Shown: positions 54,255 through 64,000 of the stretch, in pieces
How the letters are laid out: every line of letters starts with the position of its first letter
Numbering within the stretch: the first letter of the stretch is position 1
Assembly (NCBI GenBank): GCA_030266395.1
Contig: JAJDHX010000002.1
Span: 1-64,000 of the forward strand
Source of the DNA: Selenomonadales bacterium OttesenSCG-928-I06
GTDB taxonomy: Bacteria > Bacillota > Negativicutes > Sporomusales > Sporomusaceae
Length of the DNA stretch: 64,000 bases
Reading direction: 5' to 3'
Notes under the pieces: model-generated
The model's database searches: none
Told to the model about the DNA's origin: nothing
What the model saw: only the letters and a program-made list of their open reading frames with translations
Translations under genes and position numbers: made by a program

Positions 54255-54578
54255 ATGTCCATGACAGCTAATCCTAAAATTAAAGATAAACTTTTAGACC
54301 AATTATTCCAAGCAATACTCTCTTTAAAAACAGAAGAAGATTGCTATAAATTCTTTGAAGACATTTGTACAGTAAATGAACTTAAAGCATTAGCTCAAAG
54401 ACTAGAAGTTGCTATAATGCTTCACAAAGGTTATATTTATGATGATATAGTCGCAACAACAGGTGCCAGCACAGCTACCATAAGCAGAGTAAAAAGATGT
54501 TTAAACTATGGTGCTGACGGCTATAAACTAACTTTAGAGAACTTAGGCTTTAATAAACAAGATAAAGAATCTAAATAG
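54255..54578 (+). CDS. YerC/TrpR-family transcriptional regulator
   Basis: LKTEEDCYKFFEDICTVNELKALAQRLEVAIMLHKGYIYDDIVATTGASTATISRVKRCLNYG. Confidence 0.92.
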   Translation: MSMTANPKIKDKLLDQLFQAILSLKTEEDCYKFFEDICTVNELKALAQRLEVAIMLHKGYIYDDIVATTGASTATISRVKRCLNYGADGYKLTLENLGFNKQDKESK

Positions 54579-54597
54579 AACTTTTCTGGAGGAAGAA

Positions 54598-55773
54598 ATG
54601 ACACATAATTTTTTACCTAAAATACCTTATGGCACAAGCGATTTATTACCTCGCGAAGCCAGTGAAAAAAGAAATATAGAAGCATCCTTAGCCAAACTTT
54701 TTAGATCCTGGGGCTATGAAGAACTTGTCTCCCCTACTTTTGAATTTTTAGAAACATTCACTGCCGGCTCAAGTAACGATATGTCTCAATACTCTTTTAA
54801 GTTTTTTGATAAAGATAACAGAGTTTTAGTCTTAAGACCAGACATGACAACACCTATAGCCAGAATAGTTTCTACAAGACTTAAAGACTCAAAATTCCCT
54901 ATGAGATTTTTCTATCTAAGTAATGTTTTTAGACACGAACAAGCTCAAACAGGCAGAAAATGCGAATTCTACCAAGCCGGAATAGAACTACTGGGTTCTG
55001 ATGATCATTCCTCTGACGCAGAAGTTGTCGCTCTGGCAGCAGAATCTCTTCTTAATTTAAAACTGACCAACTTCCAAATAGGACTTGGTCAAATTGAGTT
55101 TATCAAAGGAGTAATGCTGGAAAGCGGACTGCCGAAAATAATTTCTGCTAAAATAGAACAACTTTTAGTTAACAGAGACATTGTTGGCATAGAACAAACT
55201 CTTGATAATGTTGGCTTTCACCATGGTCTGTTCAAACTTTTAAAAGAAATACTTGAACTTCATGGCAAAGAAAGCGTTTTAGAGAAAGCTTACAATCTGG
55301 TACAAAATGATTTAAGCCGAAAAGCTTTATACAACTTAGCAGGTATACATACCTTACTAAAAGCATACAAACTTGAAGAATACATCAACTTTGATCTAAG
55401 TATAATCAGAGACTTTGACTATTATACCGGCATGACTATGGAAGCTTATACTCCTGGTCTTGGCTTCCCAGTGTTAGGCGGAGGAAGATATAACAACTTA
55501 ACACAATCTTTCGGTTTCAACTGTCCGGCAACAGGTTTTGCTTTAGGAATAGAAAGAGTTATCCTGGCTCTGTTCAGACAAGGTCTAACTCCTCTCACCC
55601 AAAAGAAAGATGTTTATATAGCCTGGAAAAAAGGCAAATTGCCTGATGCCATACTTGCTGCTAAAGAATACCGCAAATCAAACTTAACAGTAGAAGTAGC
55701 TTTAGCAGAACAAACAAAAGAAGAAGCCTTCGAAATCAGTAAAAATTTCAAAGAATTTATATATCTCGAATAA
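54598..55773 (+). CDS. hisZ: ATP phosphoribosyltransferase regulatory subunit
   Basis: HisRS-like class II core (PYGTSDLLPREASEKRNIE, LRPDMTTPIARI) next to his genes. Confidence 0.9.
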   Translation: MTHNFLPKIPYGTSDLLPREASEKRNIEASLAKLFRSWGYEELVSPTFEFLETFTAGSSNDMSQYSFKFFDKDNRVLVLRPDMTTPIARIVSTRLKDSKFPMRFFYLSNVFRHEQAQTGRKCEFYQAGIELLGSDDHSSDAEVVALAAESLLNLKLTNFQIGLGQIEFIKGVMLESGLPKIISAKIEQLLVNRDIVGIEQTLDNVGFHHGLFKLLKEILELHGKESVLEKAYNLVQNDLSRKALYNLAGIHTLLKAYKLEEYINFDLSIIRDFDYYTGMTMEAYTPGLGFPVLGGGRYNNLTQSFGFNCPATGFALGIERVILALFRQGLTPLTQKKDVYIAWKKGKLPDAILAAKEYRKSNLTVEVALAEQTKEEAFEISKNFKEFIYLE

Positions 55774-55775
55774 AA

Positions 55776-55806
55776 AAACTAAGGTATTTAAAATACCTTA
55801 GTTTTA
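55776..55806. terminator. Bidirectional terminator
   Basis: AAAACTAAGGTATTT-A-AAATACCTTAGTTTT perfect palindrome. Confidence 0.85.
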
Positions 55807-55823
55807 AATTAATAAAAGTTATC

Positions 55824-56831
55824 TTATAAATGATCAAGATGATTGATAACATTAAATAAAGGTTGTTTTTCCAGAAAAAGAATTAAATTTTCCACAAAAA
55901 ACTTAATGGCTCTATCTTTATATGCAGGAGAAAAAGCAGCAACATCTGGTGTTATTATAACATTTGGCATATCCCACAAAGGACTATCTTTAGATAAAGG
56001 CATATCTTCAAAAACATCCAAAGCAGCACCTTTTATTTTTTTATCTTGCAAAGCCTTTATCAAGTCTTCTTCAACAACAATTTCTCCGCTAGCAATACTA
56101 ATAAAATAAGCTGTAGGCCTCATAGCTTCAAAAATTTCTCTATCTATTATTCTTCTTGTGCTTTTTGTTAAATTAAAATTAGATAATACAAAATCACCTT
56201 CTGCAACAGCTCTTAAACAACTTTTTCTGTCTAACCTAAACACGTGATCTATAAAAAGTTCTGTATTTGTTATAGTATTTGTAACAGCAGTAACGTGCAT
56301 ACCAAAAGCCTTAGCTTTTTTAGCAATAACCCTATTAACATAGCCCAAACCAAGCAAAACTAATGTTTTATTGCAAATTTCTTCAAGTATAATCTCGTTT
56401 CTTTCCCAATTATGGTTTTGTTGTGCTCTGGCAAAAAAATTCAGACCTCTACTAAGACCAAGAATCATAGCCATAACATGTTCTGATATTGGAACCTCTC
56501 CGCTTCCTTTAGAGTTCGTTATAATTATATCACTCAACTTTGTTCCAAAATCAGACAACTCATCGTTTGGACCAGAAAAGAATACATCATCTGCTCTATG
56601 GCTCAAAAAATGAATCCATTTTAAGCGAAGGTTTTTTCTATTTAAAATTTCTTGGGGATAAGAATCTTTCACTAGCAAGATATCGGCATCATCTATGTAT
56701 TCCAATACCTCATCTTTACTTTTTATAATTACTTCGATATAGGGATTTACATCTTTTATAATATTTAATTGATTTTCAGACAACCTTGTTAAAGATAAAA
56801 TCTTTGTATTAGGAGCCGGCATAATATACAC
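55824..56831 (-). CDS. D-isomer-specific 2-hydroxyacid dehydrogenase
   Basis: LVLLGLGYVNRVIAKKAKAFGMHVTAV; ALDVFEDMPLSKDSPLWDMPNVIITPDVA. Confidence 0.9.
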   Translation of the reverse strand: MYIMPAPNTKILSLTRLSENQLNIIKDVNPYIEVIIKSKDEVLEYIDDADILLVKDSYPQEILNRKNLRLKWIHFLSHRADDVFFSGPNDELSDFGTKLSDIIITNSKGSGEVPISEHVMAMILGLSRGLNFFARAQQNHNWERNEIILEEICNKTLVLLGLGYVNRVIAKKAKAFGMHVTAVTNTITNTELFIDHVFRLDRKSCLRAVAEGDFVLSNFNLTKSTRRIIDREIFEAMRPTAYFISIASGEIVVEEDLIKALQDKKIKGAALDVFEDMPLSKDSPLWDMPNVIITPDVAAFSPAYKDRAIKFFVENLILFLEKQPLFNVINHLDHL

Positions 56832-56914
56832 CCCTCACATAAATCAATATAAATTATAGTACATAATATAATTCTGCATCTAAAAAGTAAACTCCTTTTG
56901 TTTTAAATAAATTA

Positions 56915-56962
56915 TTGACTTACCATATAGGTTATGATAAAGTGTTAGCATGGTAGCACTTT
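56915..56962 (+). promoter_or_regulatory. hisG promoter with 24-bp quasi-palindromic operator over -10
   Basis: TTGACT-17-TAAAGT; AAAGTGTTAGCATGGTAGCACTTT at 56939-56962. Confidence 0.65.
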
Positions 56963-56991
56963 AAATCACTAAAGAAAAGTAGGAGATACAC

Positions 56992-57666
56992 ATGACTTTA
57001 AACGATATGAACTATTTAACAATTGCACTTCCAAAAGGAAAATTATTTGAAAAATCACTTGTATATTTAAATAAATTAGGTTATGCAACACCAGACTTAA
57101 GTGAAAAATCACGAAAACTGGTTATAACAAACGAAGAAAAGAAAGTTAAATTCATCATCACCAAAACAACAGATCTGCCTACTTATGTAGAATACGGGGC
57201 AGCAGACATAGGAATAATAGGCAAAGATGTTCTATTAGAAGAACAAAAAGATGTCTACGAACTTTTAGATTTAAAATTTGGCTTTTGCAGAGTAGTTGTC
57301 GCTGTTCCTCAAGCCTTAAAACAAGAAAAGTTAAACGATTATGCACATCTTAGAGTTGCAACTAAATACCCTAAAATAGCAGAAAACTTTTTTCATAGTG
57401 TAGGAATTCAAATGGAAATAATCAAATTAAACGGTTCTATCGAACTTGCTCCAATGGTAGGACTTGCTGAAATGATTGTAGATATAGTAGAAACAGGTCA
57501 AACACTAAGAGAAAATAATTTAATAGAAATTCAAGAAATATACCCTACTACAGCTAGATTCATAGCAAACAGAGCCAGTTTTAAAATGAAATTTGAAAGA
57601 ATAGAAACTTTGAAAAATGAGCTTAAAGCTTTAACTGAAGAGTTTGAAAGCGAGGCGAAAAAATAA
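56992..57666 (+). CDS. hisG: ATP phosphoribosyltransferase (short form)
   Basis: LTIALPKGKLFEKSL, DIGIIGKDVLLE, LVDIVETGQTLRENNL-type motif. Confidence 0.96.
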   Translation: MTLNDMNYLTIALPKGKLFEKSLVYLNKLGYATPDLSEKSRKLVITNEEKKVKFIITKTTDLPTYVEYGAADIGIIGKDVLLEEQKDVYELLDLKFGFCRVVVAVPQALKQEKLNDYAHLRVATKYPKIAENFFHSVGIQMEIIKLNGSIELAPMVGLAEMIVDIVETGQTLRENNLIEIQEIYPTTARFIANRASFKMKFERIETLKNELKALTEEFESEAKK

Positions 57667-59019
57667 TTGCAGATATTTAATAGTAATGAATTAGATAAAA
57701 ACGAACTTAAAAAAATACTCCAAAAACCTATGCTTGATGAAGTAACACTGGGCGAAGGAGCTAAAAATAAAATAAAAGAAACTTTTGGCAAAGAAATGAC
57801 TGCCCAAGAAGTTGTTAAAGAAATCATCTTAAACATAAAACAAAAAGGTGATGAAGCAGTATTCTATTATACAAAAATTATAGATAATACCGAGCTTAAT
57901 AAAGATACTTTAGTAGTTAGCGAAGCAGAAATTAACGCAGCTTTCAGCAGAGTATCACCAGACCTTTTGGATGCAGTAAAAACAGCAATTGCCAATGTAG
58001 AAAAATTTCATGTAGAACAACTGCCAAAATCATGGTTCACAGAAAGAGAATTCGGCTCTTTGCTTGGTCAAAAATACACTCCTGTAGATAGAGTAGGAAT
58101 CTATGTACCAGGAGGAACTGCTGTTTATCCTTCATCTGTTATTATGAATGCCGTACCAGCCAGAGTAGCTGGGGTAAAAGAAATTATAATGGTAAGCCCG
58201 CCTGCCAAAGACGGTACTTTAAATGATTTAGTTTTAGTTGCGGCAAAACTTGCCGGCGTAACAAAAATCTTTAAAGTTGGCGGAGCTCAAGCCATCGCAG
58301 CTCTTGCGTTTGGCACAGAGACAATTCCTAAAGCAGACAAAATCACAGGTCCTGGGAACATATTTGTTACCTTGGCAAAAAAAGAAGTATATGGCTATGC
58401 AGACATTGACATGTTAGCAGGTCCAAGCGAGATTTTAATCATAGCTGACGAAACTGCCGATCCATCCTATGTTGCCGCAGATATGCTCAGCCAAGTAGAA
58501 CATGACGTTCTGGCTTCCAGCATACTAGTTACTACTAGCTCAGATTTAGCAAAAGAAGTAACTGTAGAAATAGAAAAACAATTAGCTAAACTTCCCAGAC
58601 AAGAAATCGCTAAAACCGCATTAGATAAAAACAGTTTAATAATAATTGCTAAAAACTTAGAAGAAGCAGCAGAATTCTCAAACGAAGCTGCTCCGGAACA
58701 TTTAGAAATATTAACAGCAGAACCTTTTGCTTTATTGCCTTTTATCAAACATGCAGGGGCAATATTTCTTGGGAAATATTCTCCTGAACCACTGGGAGAT
58801 TACATAGCAGGACCAAATCATGTCTTACCTACAGGAGGTTCGGCTAGATTTTATTCTGTTTTAAATGTGGAAACTTTTATGAAAAAAAGTAGCATAATTT
58901 CCTATACAGAAAAAGCCCTATCTAATGTGAGCGATAAAATAATTAACTTGGCATTAGCAGAAGGATTAGACGCCCATGCCAATGCAGTTAAGATCAGATG
59001 CTCTAAAGGAGAAAAGTAA
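57667..59019 (+). CDS. hisD: Histidinol dehydrogenase
   Basis: [36 protein letters not shown]. Confidence 0.97.
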   Translation: MQIFNSNELDKNELKKILQKPMLDEVTLGEGAKNKIKETFGKEMTAQEVVKEIILNIKQKGDEAVFYYTKIIDNTELNKDTLVVSEAEINAAFSRVSPDLLDAVKTAIANVEKFHVEQLPKSWFTEREFGSLLGQKYTPVDRVGIYVPGGTAVYPSSVIMNAVPARVAGVKEIIMVSPPAKDGTLNDLVLVAAKLAGVTKIFKVGGAQAIAALAFGTETIPKADKITGPGNIFVTLAKKEVYGYADIDMLAGPSEILIIADETADPSYVAADMLSQVEHDVLASSILVTTSSDLAKEVTVEIEKQLAKLPRQEIAKTALDKNSLIIIAKNLEEAAEFSNEAAPEHLEILTAEPFALLPFIKHAGAIFLGKYSPEPLGDYIAGPNHVLPTGGSARFYSVLNVETFMKKSSIISYTEKALSNVSDKIINLALAEGLDAHANAVKIRCSKGEK

Positions 59020-59020
59020 A

Positions 59021-60073
59021 ATGTATAAATTGCGTTCAACTCTGGAAACACTTATTCCTTATACATCAGAGACAAATCCATTTCCAGTCACACTTAATGC
59101 AAATGAATATCCTACAGATCTGCCTAAAGAAGTAAAAGATGTTATAATTAAAAAGTTAACAGAGTTAAATTTTAATAGATATCCTCTAAGTGATTCTTCT
59201 CTGAGAAGTAAAATAGCAAAAGAATACGGCCTCCAAACAGAAAACGTATTCTTAGGCAATGGCTCAAGCCAGATATTAGCCGCACTTTGCTATGCTTTTT
59301 CAGACGAAAGCTCAAGTATTGTCTACCCTACTCCATCCTTTTCAATGTATAATATATATGCTAAACTTGCAGACAGAAATGGTGTAGGAGTTGAACTTGA
59401 AGAAGATTTTAAATTTAATCCAGACAAATTCTTAGATGTTTCTAAAAAAGAAAATGCTTCTCTAATAATTTTATGCAACCCCAATAACCCTACAGGTCAA
59501 GTTATTTCTAATACAGATGTAGAATACATAGCAAAAAACTCAGCATGTCCTGTAATATTAGACGAAGCCTATATGGAGTTTTACGATGAATCAGCAATCT
59601 ATCTTATGTCCAAATATCCCAACTTAGCTATAACCAGAACATTTTCTAAAGCATACTCACTTGCTTCAGCAAGAATAGGATACATCTTGGCAGCAAAAGA
59701 AATCATAACAACTTTATCAAAAGTTCTGCCACCTTATAATATGAACTCATTATCATTAATAAGTGCTGAAGTAGTCTGGGATATGAAAGATATGTTCAAA
59801 GAAAGAATTGCCGGTATTATCGCAGAACGGGGCAGAGTAGAAAAAGAATTAGAAAAAATCAACAATTTTAAAATATATCCTTCGCAATCTAATTTTATCT
59901 TATTTAAAACAAAAGACAGAGAAACTACAAAACTTATATTTAATAAATTAAAAGAAAAAGGAATTATTGTAAGAGACTTTTCCTCTCACCCATTACTTAA
60001 TACTTGTCTTAGAGTAACACTTGGTACCAAAGAGGAAAATGATCTATTTATCACAGAAATATCTTCTTTCTAA
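59021..60073 (+). CDS. hisC: Histidinol-phosphate aminotransferase (start corrected to ATG 59021)
   Basis: AAAGGAGAAAAGTAAAATG; LCNPNNPTGQ, ITRTFSKAYSLASARIGY. Confidence 0.94.
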   Translation: MYKLRSTLETLIPYTSETNPFPVTLNANEYPTDLPKEVKDVIIKKLTELNFNRYPLSDSSLRSKIAKEYGLQTENVFLGNGSSQILAALCYAFSDESSSIVYPTPSFSMYNIYAKLADRNGVGVELEEDFKFNPDKFLDVSKKENASLIILCNPNNPTGQVISNTDVEYIAKNSACPVILDEAYMEFYDESAIYLMSKYPNLAITRTFSKAYSLASARIGYILAAKEIITTLSKVLPPYNMNSLSLISAEVVWDMKDMFKERIAGIIAERGRVEKELEKINNFKIYPSQSNFILFKTKDRETTKLIFNKLKEKGIIVRDFSSHPLLNTCLRVTLGTKEENDLFITEISSF

Positions 60074-60097
60074 AACAAAAAATTTAAGGAGAAAACA

Positions 60098-60688
60098 ATG
60101 AACAGAATATCTTCACTTGAACGCAAAACCTTAGAAACAGACATTAAACTATCAATAAATTTAGATGGTACAGGAGTATCTTCAATTAATACAGGCGTTG
60201 GCTTCTTTGATCACATGCTGACTCTTTTTGCCAAACACGGTTTATTTGACTTAAACCTGTCTTGTTCTGGTGATTTAAATGTTGATTTTCATCACACAGT
60301 AGAAGATGTCGGCATTGTTCTTGGTCAAGCATTTAAAGAAGCACTTGGCGATAAAAATTCTATCAGAAGATATGGCTCGTCATTTGTCCCTATGGATGAA
60401 GCACTGGCTCATTCTATAGTAGATCTAAGCGGCCGCCCATTTTTAGCATTTAATTCTGATTTAAATATAGCCAGAACAGGTGATTTCGACTTTGAACTTG
60501 TAGAAGAATTTGTGCGAGCTTTCTGTGTACAAGCAGGAATAACAGCTCACATCAGAATTCTGGAAGGCAAAAATACGCATCACGTAATAGAAGCTGTATT
60601 TAAATCACTAACAAGAGCTTTAAGTGAAGCAGTAAGCATAAACTCAAGAATCAACGGAGTCATGTCAACTAAAGGGAGTCTTAATTAA
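60098..60688 (+). CDS. hisB: Imidazoleglycerol-phosphate dehydratase
   Basis: GVGFFDHMLTLFAKHG, DFHHTVEDVGIVLGQA. Confidence 0.97.
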   Translation: MNRISSLERKTLETDIKLSINLDGTGVSSINTGVGFFDHMLTLFAKHGLFDLNLSCSGDLNVDFHHTVEDVGIVLGQAFKEALGDKNSIRRYGSSFVPMDEALAHSIVDLSGRPFLAFNSDLNIARTGDFDFELVEEFVRAFCVQAGITAHIRILEGKNTHHVIEAVFKSLTRALSEAVSINSRINGVMSTKGSLN

Positions 60689-61344
60689 TGTCCACAAGCA
60701 GTAATAATATCGTAATCATTGATTATGGTATGGGTAATCTGAGAAGTGTGAAAAACGCTTTTTTAAAAATAAATAAACTACACAAAGAATATACTGCTAA
60801 AATTACAATAAGTCGTGATATAGATGTTATTAAAAACGCCACAAAAGTAGTTCTCCCAGGAGTAGGTGCTTTTGGCGATTGCATGAGAAACCTGCAAAAC
60901 TATGGCTTAGTAGATGTTATTAAAGAAACTATAGCATCTGGTAAGCCCTTTCTGGGAATATGCGTAGGATTACAACTCTTATTTGAAAAAAGCGAAGAAG
61001 ACCTCAATATAAATGGTCTGGGAATTTTCCAGGGAACTGTCTGCAAAATTAAAGCTCCAGATTTAAAAATTCCTCATATGGGCTGGAACGATCTCACTAT
61101 AGCAGACAAAAAAAGCTACTTATTTGACAACATCCCCAAAAATCCCTATGTATATTTTGTCCACACTTATCATGCAAAACCTAAAGACAAAAGCATAATA
61201 AGCTCCACAACAACTTATGGCGAAACCGTAACAGGATCTATCTCATACAAAAACATTCAAGCTGTTCAATTTCATCCTGAAAAATCAGGCGATCTTGGTT
61301 TAAATATATTAGTAAATTTTCAAAAAGGCGGTCTTAATTTATGA
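60688..61344 (+). CDS. hisH: Imidazole glycerol phosphate synthase glutaminase subunit
   Basis: GNLRSVKNAF, GICVGLQLLFE, VQFHPEKSG. Confidence 0.96.
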   Translation: MSTSSNNIVIIDYGMGNLRSVKNAFLKINKLHKEYTAKITISRDIDVIKNATKVVLPGVGAFGDCMRNLQNYGLVDVIKETIASGKPFLGICVGLQLLFEKSEEDLNINGLGIFQGTVCKIKAPDLKIPHMGWNDLTIADKKSYLFDNIPKNPYVYFVHTYHAKPKDKSIISSTTTYGETVTGSISYKNIQAVQFHPEKSGDLGLNILVNFQKGGLNL

Positions 61345-62063
61345 TTATTTTCCCTGCGATAGATATTTTAGGCGGTAAATGTGTACGCCTGTTTAAAGGA
61401 CAATTTGATCAACAAACAGTTTTTGCTGATGATCCTTTAGAAATGGCACTAAAATGGCAAGAAGCCGGTGCAAAATATCTTCATCTGGTAGACCTGGATG
61501 GAGCAAAAAGCGGCATCCCTTCTAATTTGCCTGTAATAGAAAGAATAGTTTCTAATATTGACATCCCAATTCAACTTGGTGGTGGCATCAGAAACCTGCA
61601 AACAATAGAAGCTTTTTTAAATATAGGCATAAGCAGAGTTATTCTAGGTTCTATTGCTGTCAAAAGCCCTGATTTAGTAGCTTTGGCTTGCGAAAAATAT
61701 GATGAAAAAATAGTAGTTGGCATAGATGCAAAAGACTCACTTGTTCAAATAGAAGGCTGGGGAGTTAGTGGTAATATCCAAGCTGAAGAACTAGCCAAAC
61801 AAATGTCTGCACTTGGTGTCAGAAGAATAATTTACACAGATATCTCCAGAGATGGAGTATTAAGCGGTGTAAATGTTGAATCTACTGTAAAGCTGGCAGA
61901 AGCAGCTCAAATAAAAGTAATTGCCTCTGGCGGTGTTAAAGGAATTGAAGATATAGAAAACCTTAAAAAAGTAGAATCTAGAGGAATTGAAGGTGTAATT
62001 GTAGGAAAAGCAATCTACACAGGCTCTTTAGATTTAAAAGAAGCTTTAAAAATAGCAAACTAA
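61341..62063 (+). CDS. hisA: ProFAR isomerase
   Basis: IIFPAIDILGGKCVRLFKGQ, QLGGGIRN. Confidence 0.97.
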   Translation: MIIFPAIDILGGKCVRLFKGQFDQQTVFADDPLEMALKWQEAGAKYLHLVDLDGAKSGIPSNLPVIERIVSNIDIPIQLGGGIRNLQTIEAFLNIGISRVILGSIAVKSPDLVALACEKYDEKIVVGIDAKDSLVQIEGWGVSGNIQAEELAKQMSALGVRRIIYTDISRDGVLSGVNVESTVKLAEAAQIKVIASGGVKGIEDIENLKKVESRGIEGVIVGKAIYTGSLDLKEALKIAN

Positions 62064-62083
62064 TATAAATAGGGGGCACAACA

Positions 62084-62842
62084 ATGCATACAAAAAGAAT
62101 CATACCTTGTCTGGATGTTAAAGATGGCAGAGTAGTAAAAGGAATCAACTTTGTAGACTTAAAAGATGCAGGTGATCCTGTTGAACTTGCTAAAGTATAT
62201 GATGAAGCCAAAGCAGACGAATTAGTCTTTCTGGATATAACAGCTTCCACAGAAAACAGAGATACAATTGTAGAAGTTGTCAGAAAAACTGCTGCCGAAA
62301 TCTTTATCCCGTTTACTGTAGGCGGTGGAATCAGAACACCAGAAGATATCAGAAAAATTCTGCAAGAAGGTGCTGATAAAATTTCTTTAAATACAGCAGC
62401 CGTCAAAAACCCATCTTTAATTACTGAAGGTGCAAAAAGTTTTGGCAGTCAATGCATTGTTGTAGCAATAGATGCCAAACAAACAGGCGAAAACAAATGG
62501 GAAGTATTCATAAATGGCGGTAATACCCCTACAGGACTTGATGTAATAGACTGGGCTAAAAAATGTATTGAACTTGGAGCAGGCGAAATACTGCTTACAA
62601 GCATGGACAGAGACGGCACCAAAGATGGCTATGACGTGCCACTTACCAGAGCAGTTTCTGAAAGTGTAAATGTGCCAGTAATAGCTTCTGGCGGCGCAGG
62701 CAATCTACAACATTTTTACGATGTATTAATAGACGGCAAAGCAGATGCAGTACTTGCAGCCTCTGTTTTCCATTACGGCACTTTCTCTATTAAAGAAGTT
62801 AAAGAATACCTCAGATCACGTCAAGTGGAGGTCAGATTATGA
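62084..62842 (+). CDS. hisF: Imidazole glycerol phosphate synthase cyclase subunit
   Basis: [30 protein letters not shown]. Confidence 0.97.
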   Translation: MHTKRIIPCLDVKDGRVVKGINFVDLKDAGDPVELAKVYDEAKADELVFLDITASTENRDTIVEVVRKTAAEIFIPFTVGGGIRTPEDIRKILQEGADKISLNTAAVKNPSLITEGAKSFGSQCIVVAIDAKQTGENKWEVFINGGNTPTGLDVIDWAKKCIELGAGEILLTSMDRDGTKDGYDVPLTRAVSESVNVPVIASGGAGNLQHFYDVLIDGKADAVLAASVFHYGTFSIKEVKEYLRSRQVEVRL

Positions 62843-63516
62843 CAGAACAATCTTGCAAACTAGATATATCCAAAATAAAATATGATGAAAAAGGTCTTGT
62901 CCCTGCTGTCATTCAAGATGAAAAAACAAAAACCGTATTAATGGTAGCCTATATGAACCAAGAATCACTTGAAAAAACATTGGCAGAAGGATACACAAAC
63001 TTCTATAGTCGCAGCAGACAACAATTTTGGAAAAAAGGCGAAACTTCAGGTCATGTCCAAAAAGTAAAAGAAGTTTTATATGATTGCGATAAAGATACAC
63101 TTCTTTTCAAAGTAGAACAAACAGGAGTTGCGTGCCACGAAGGAAGATTTTCTTGCTTCAGACCTTTTGATGAATCAGAAGTTCTGCCTGATGACAAACC
63201 AGAAGATATTCTTTCAGGTTTATATGACATCATAAACTCCAGAAAAAGCGACCTCAAAGAAGGAAAATTTGATTTAGATAAAATCGCCAAAAAACAATCA
63301 TCATATACTGCTTACCTCTTCCAACAAGGACAAGATAAAATACTGAAAAAAGTTGGCGAAGAATCAGCAGAAACAATCATTGCTTCTAAAAACAATGATA
63401 AAAAAGAACTTGTGTATGAAATGGCAGATTTATGGTATCACTGCTTAGTATTACTTAATTATCATGATATCGAAATAGAAGAAATCTTTACCGAACTTAA
63501 TTCAAGAAGAAAATAA
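62839..63516 (+). CDS. hisI: Bifunctional PR-AMP cyclohydrolase / PR-ATP pyrophosphohydrolase
   Basis: [54 protein letters not shown]. Confidence 0.96.
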   Translation: MTEQSCKLDISKIKYDEKGLVPAVIQDEKTKTVLMVAYMNQESLEKTLAEGYTNFYSRSRQQFWKKGETSGHVQKVKEVLYDCDKDTLLFKVEQTGVACHEGRFSCFRPFDESEVLPDDKPEDILSGLYDIINSRKSDLKEGKFDLDKIAKKQSSYTAYLFQQGQDKILKKVGEESAETIIASKNNDKKELVYEMADLWYHCLVLLNYHDIEIEEIFTELNSRRK

Positions 63517-63531
63517 TTTTCTTCTTGAATT
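63499..63531. repeat. 33-bp perfect palindrome spanning the hisIE stop codon
   Basis: AATTCAAGAAGAAAAT-A-ATTTTCTTCTTGAATT. Confidence 0.85.
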
Positions 63532-63556
63532 CTCTATATTCTTTAGTATTAAAATG

Positions 63557-63590
63557 CAAAAAAGCTCCTGCTTTTTTAGCAGGAGCTTTC
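63557..63590 (+). terminator. his operon terminator
   Basis: AAAAAAGCTCCTGCTTTTTTAGCAGGAGCTTT. Confidence 0.8.
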
Positions 63591-63671
63591 ATTTTTCTGG
63601 TTTTTTTTATATAATAAAAACTAATTACATACTGACAAATCATTCTAGTTTTCATAATATATAAATATAAT

Positions 63672-64000
63672 TTAATCGTCTAAATCTTCAAGGAAAATAA
63701 ATACCTCTCCAAACGGATAATGAATTGGAATCTGTAAATTTTTAGACATAAAAGGCTCATCATGTTGTGAATCTGCACTTACGCCTGATAATAATTGCAG
63801 CTCTTGATCTCTCTTAATACCCATAACAGAAGATAAGAAAGTTTGATTGTTCATATTAAACAACCTGGTAATAGCATCTACAGCACAATCAGTAGCAGAA
63901 ACATCTTCTCTTGTTCTTACTCTAAACTTATTAGCCAGCTCCATTAAAACATCTTCCTTCATAGCAAGAGATGCTCTAAACTTTACTTCTGTATAAAACT
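63672..64000 (-). CDS. Hypothetical protein, partial (frame remains open to the window edge)
   Basis: Frame reads FYTEVKFRASLAMKEDVLMELANKFRVRTRED... from edge; stop at 63672. Confidence 0.6.
   Translation of the reverse strand, partial: FYTEVKFRASLAMKEDVLMELANKFRVRTREDVSATDCAVDAITRLFNMNNQTFLSSVMGIKRDQELQLLSGVSADSQHDEPFMSKNLQIPIHYPFGEVFIFLEDLDD

Noticed and set aside
1-64000. tRNA or rRNA genes, retrons, diversity-generating retroelements, toxin-antitoxin pairs
   Set aside because: No cloverleaf, reverse transcriptase, TR/VR repeats or recognisable toxin/antitoxin families seen; the prophage integrates in an intergenic site rather than a tRNA.

Overview
The window is a low-GC Bacillota-type genome carrying an apparently complete ~47.3 kb prophage, roughly 3099-50379. 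It is bounded by a 21-bp direct repeat (TTCAGATATTCTTATAATATA). Left flank: end of an XRE regulator, catalase, and a TauE/TSUP permease. Right flank: an NlpC/P60 hydrolase, purE-purC-purF, a YerC/TrpR-family regulator, hisZ, a D-2-hydroxyacid dehydrogenase on the opposite strand, and hisG-D-C-B-H-A-F-IE. The prophage is a mosaic myovirus. Its head module is lambda-like (Nu1/GpA terminase, portal, ClpP-type protease with a nested scaffold start, decoration and capsid proteins). Its tail is P2-like (sheath, tube, E/E', tape measure, X, D, V, PAAR, U, W, J, I, H-type fibres). It also carries an ImmR/ImmA-type lysogeny switch and a self-contained replication module (D5 primase-helicase, VRR-NUC, SNF2, ATP ligase, family-B polymerase fused to an ERF annealing domain, YqaJ-like nuclease). 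Most notable observations from reading the sequence: (1) at least two essential phage genes, the polymerase and tail gene D, have no ATG/GTG/TTG upstream of conserved N-terminal residues, but each has an ATA codon 7-9 nt after a strong Shine-Dalgarno; (2) the PolB-ERF fusion contains an internal SD+ATG that could also make free ERF; (3) a P2-type TTTTTTG -1 frameshift site makes E/E'; (4) the tape measure gene is broken at an A8 tract; (5) an iteron-like GTTACG/CGTAAC array (at least 12 copies) lies next to the primase; (6) there are plus-strand moron genes, including a lipoprotein inside the tail operon; (7) the lysis cassette contains an overlooked cysteine-rich microprotein. No searches were run; product calls come from recognising motifs and gene order.
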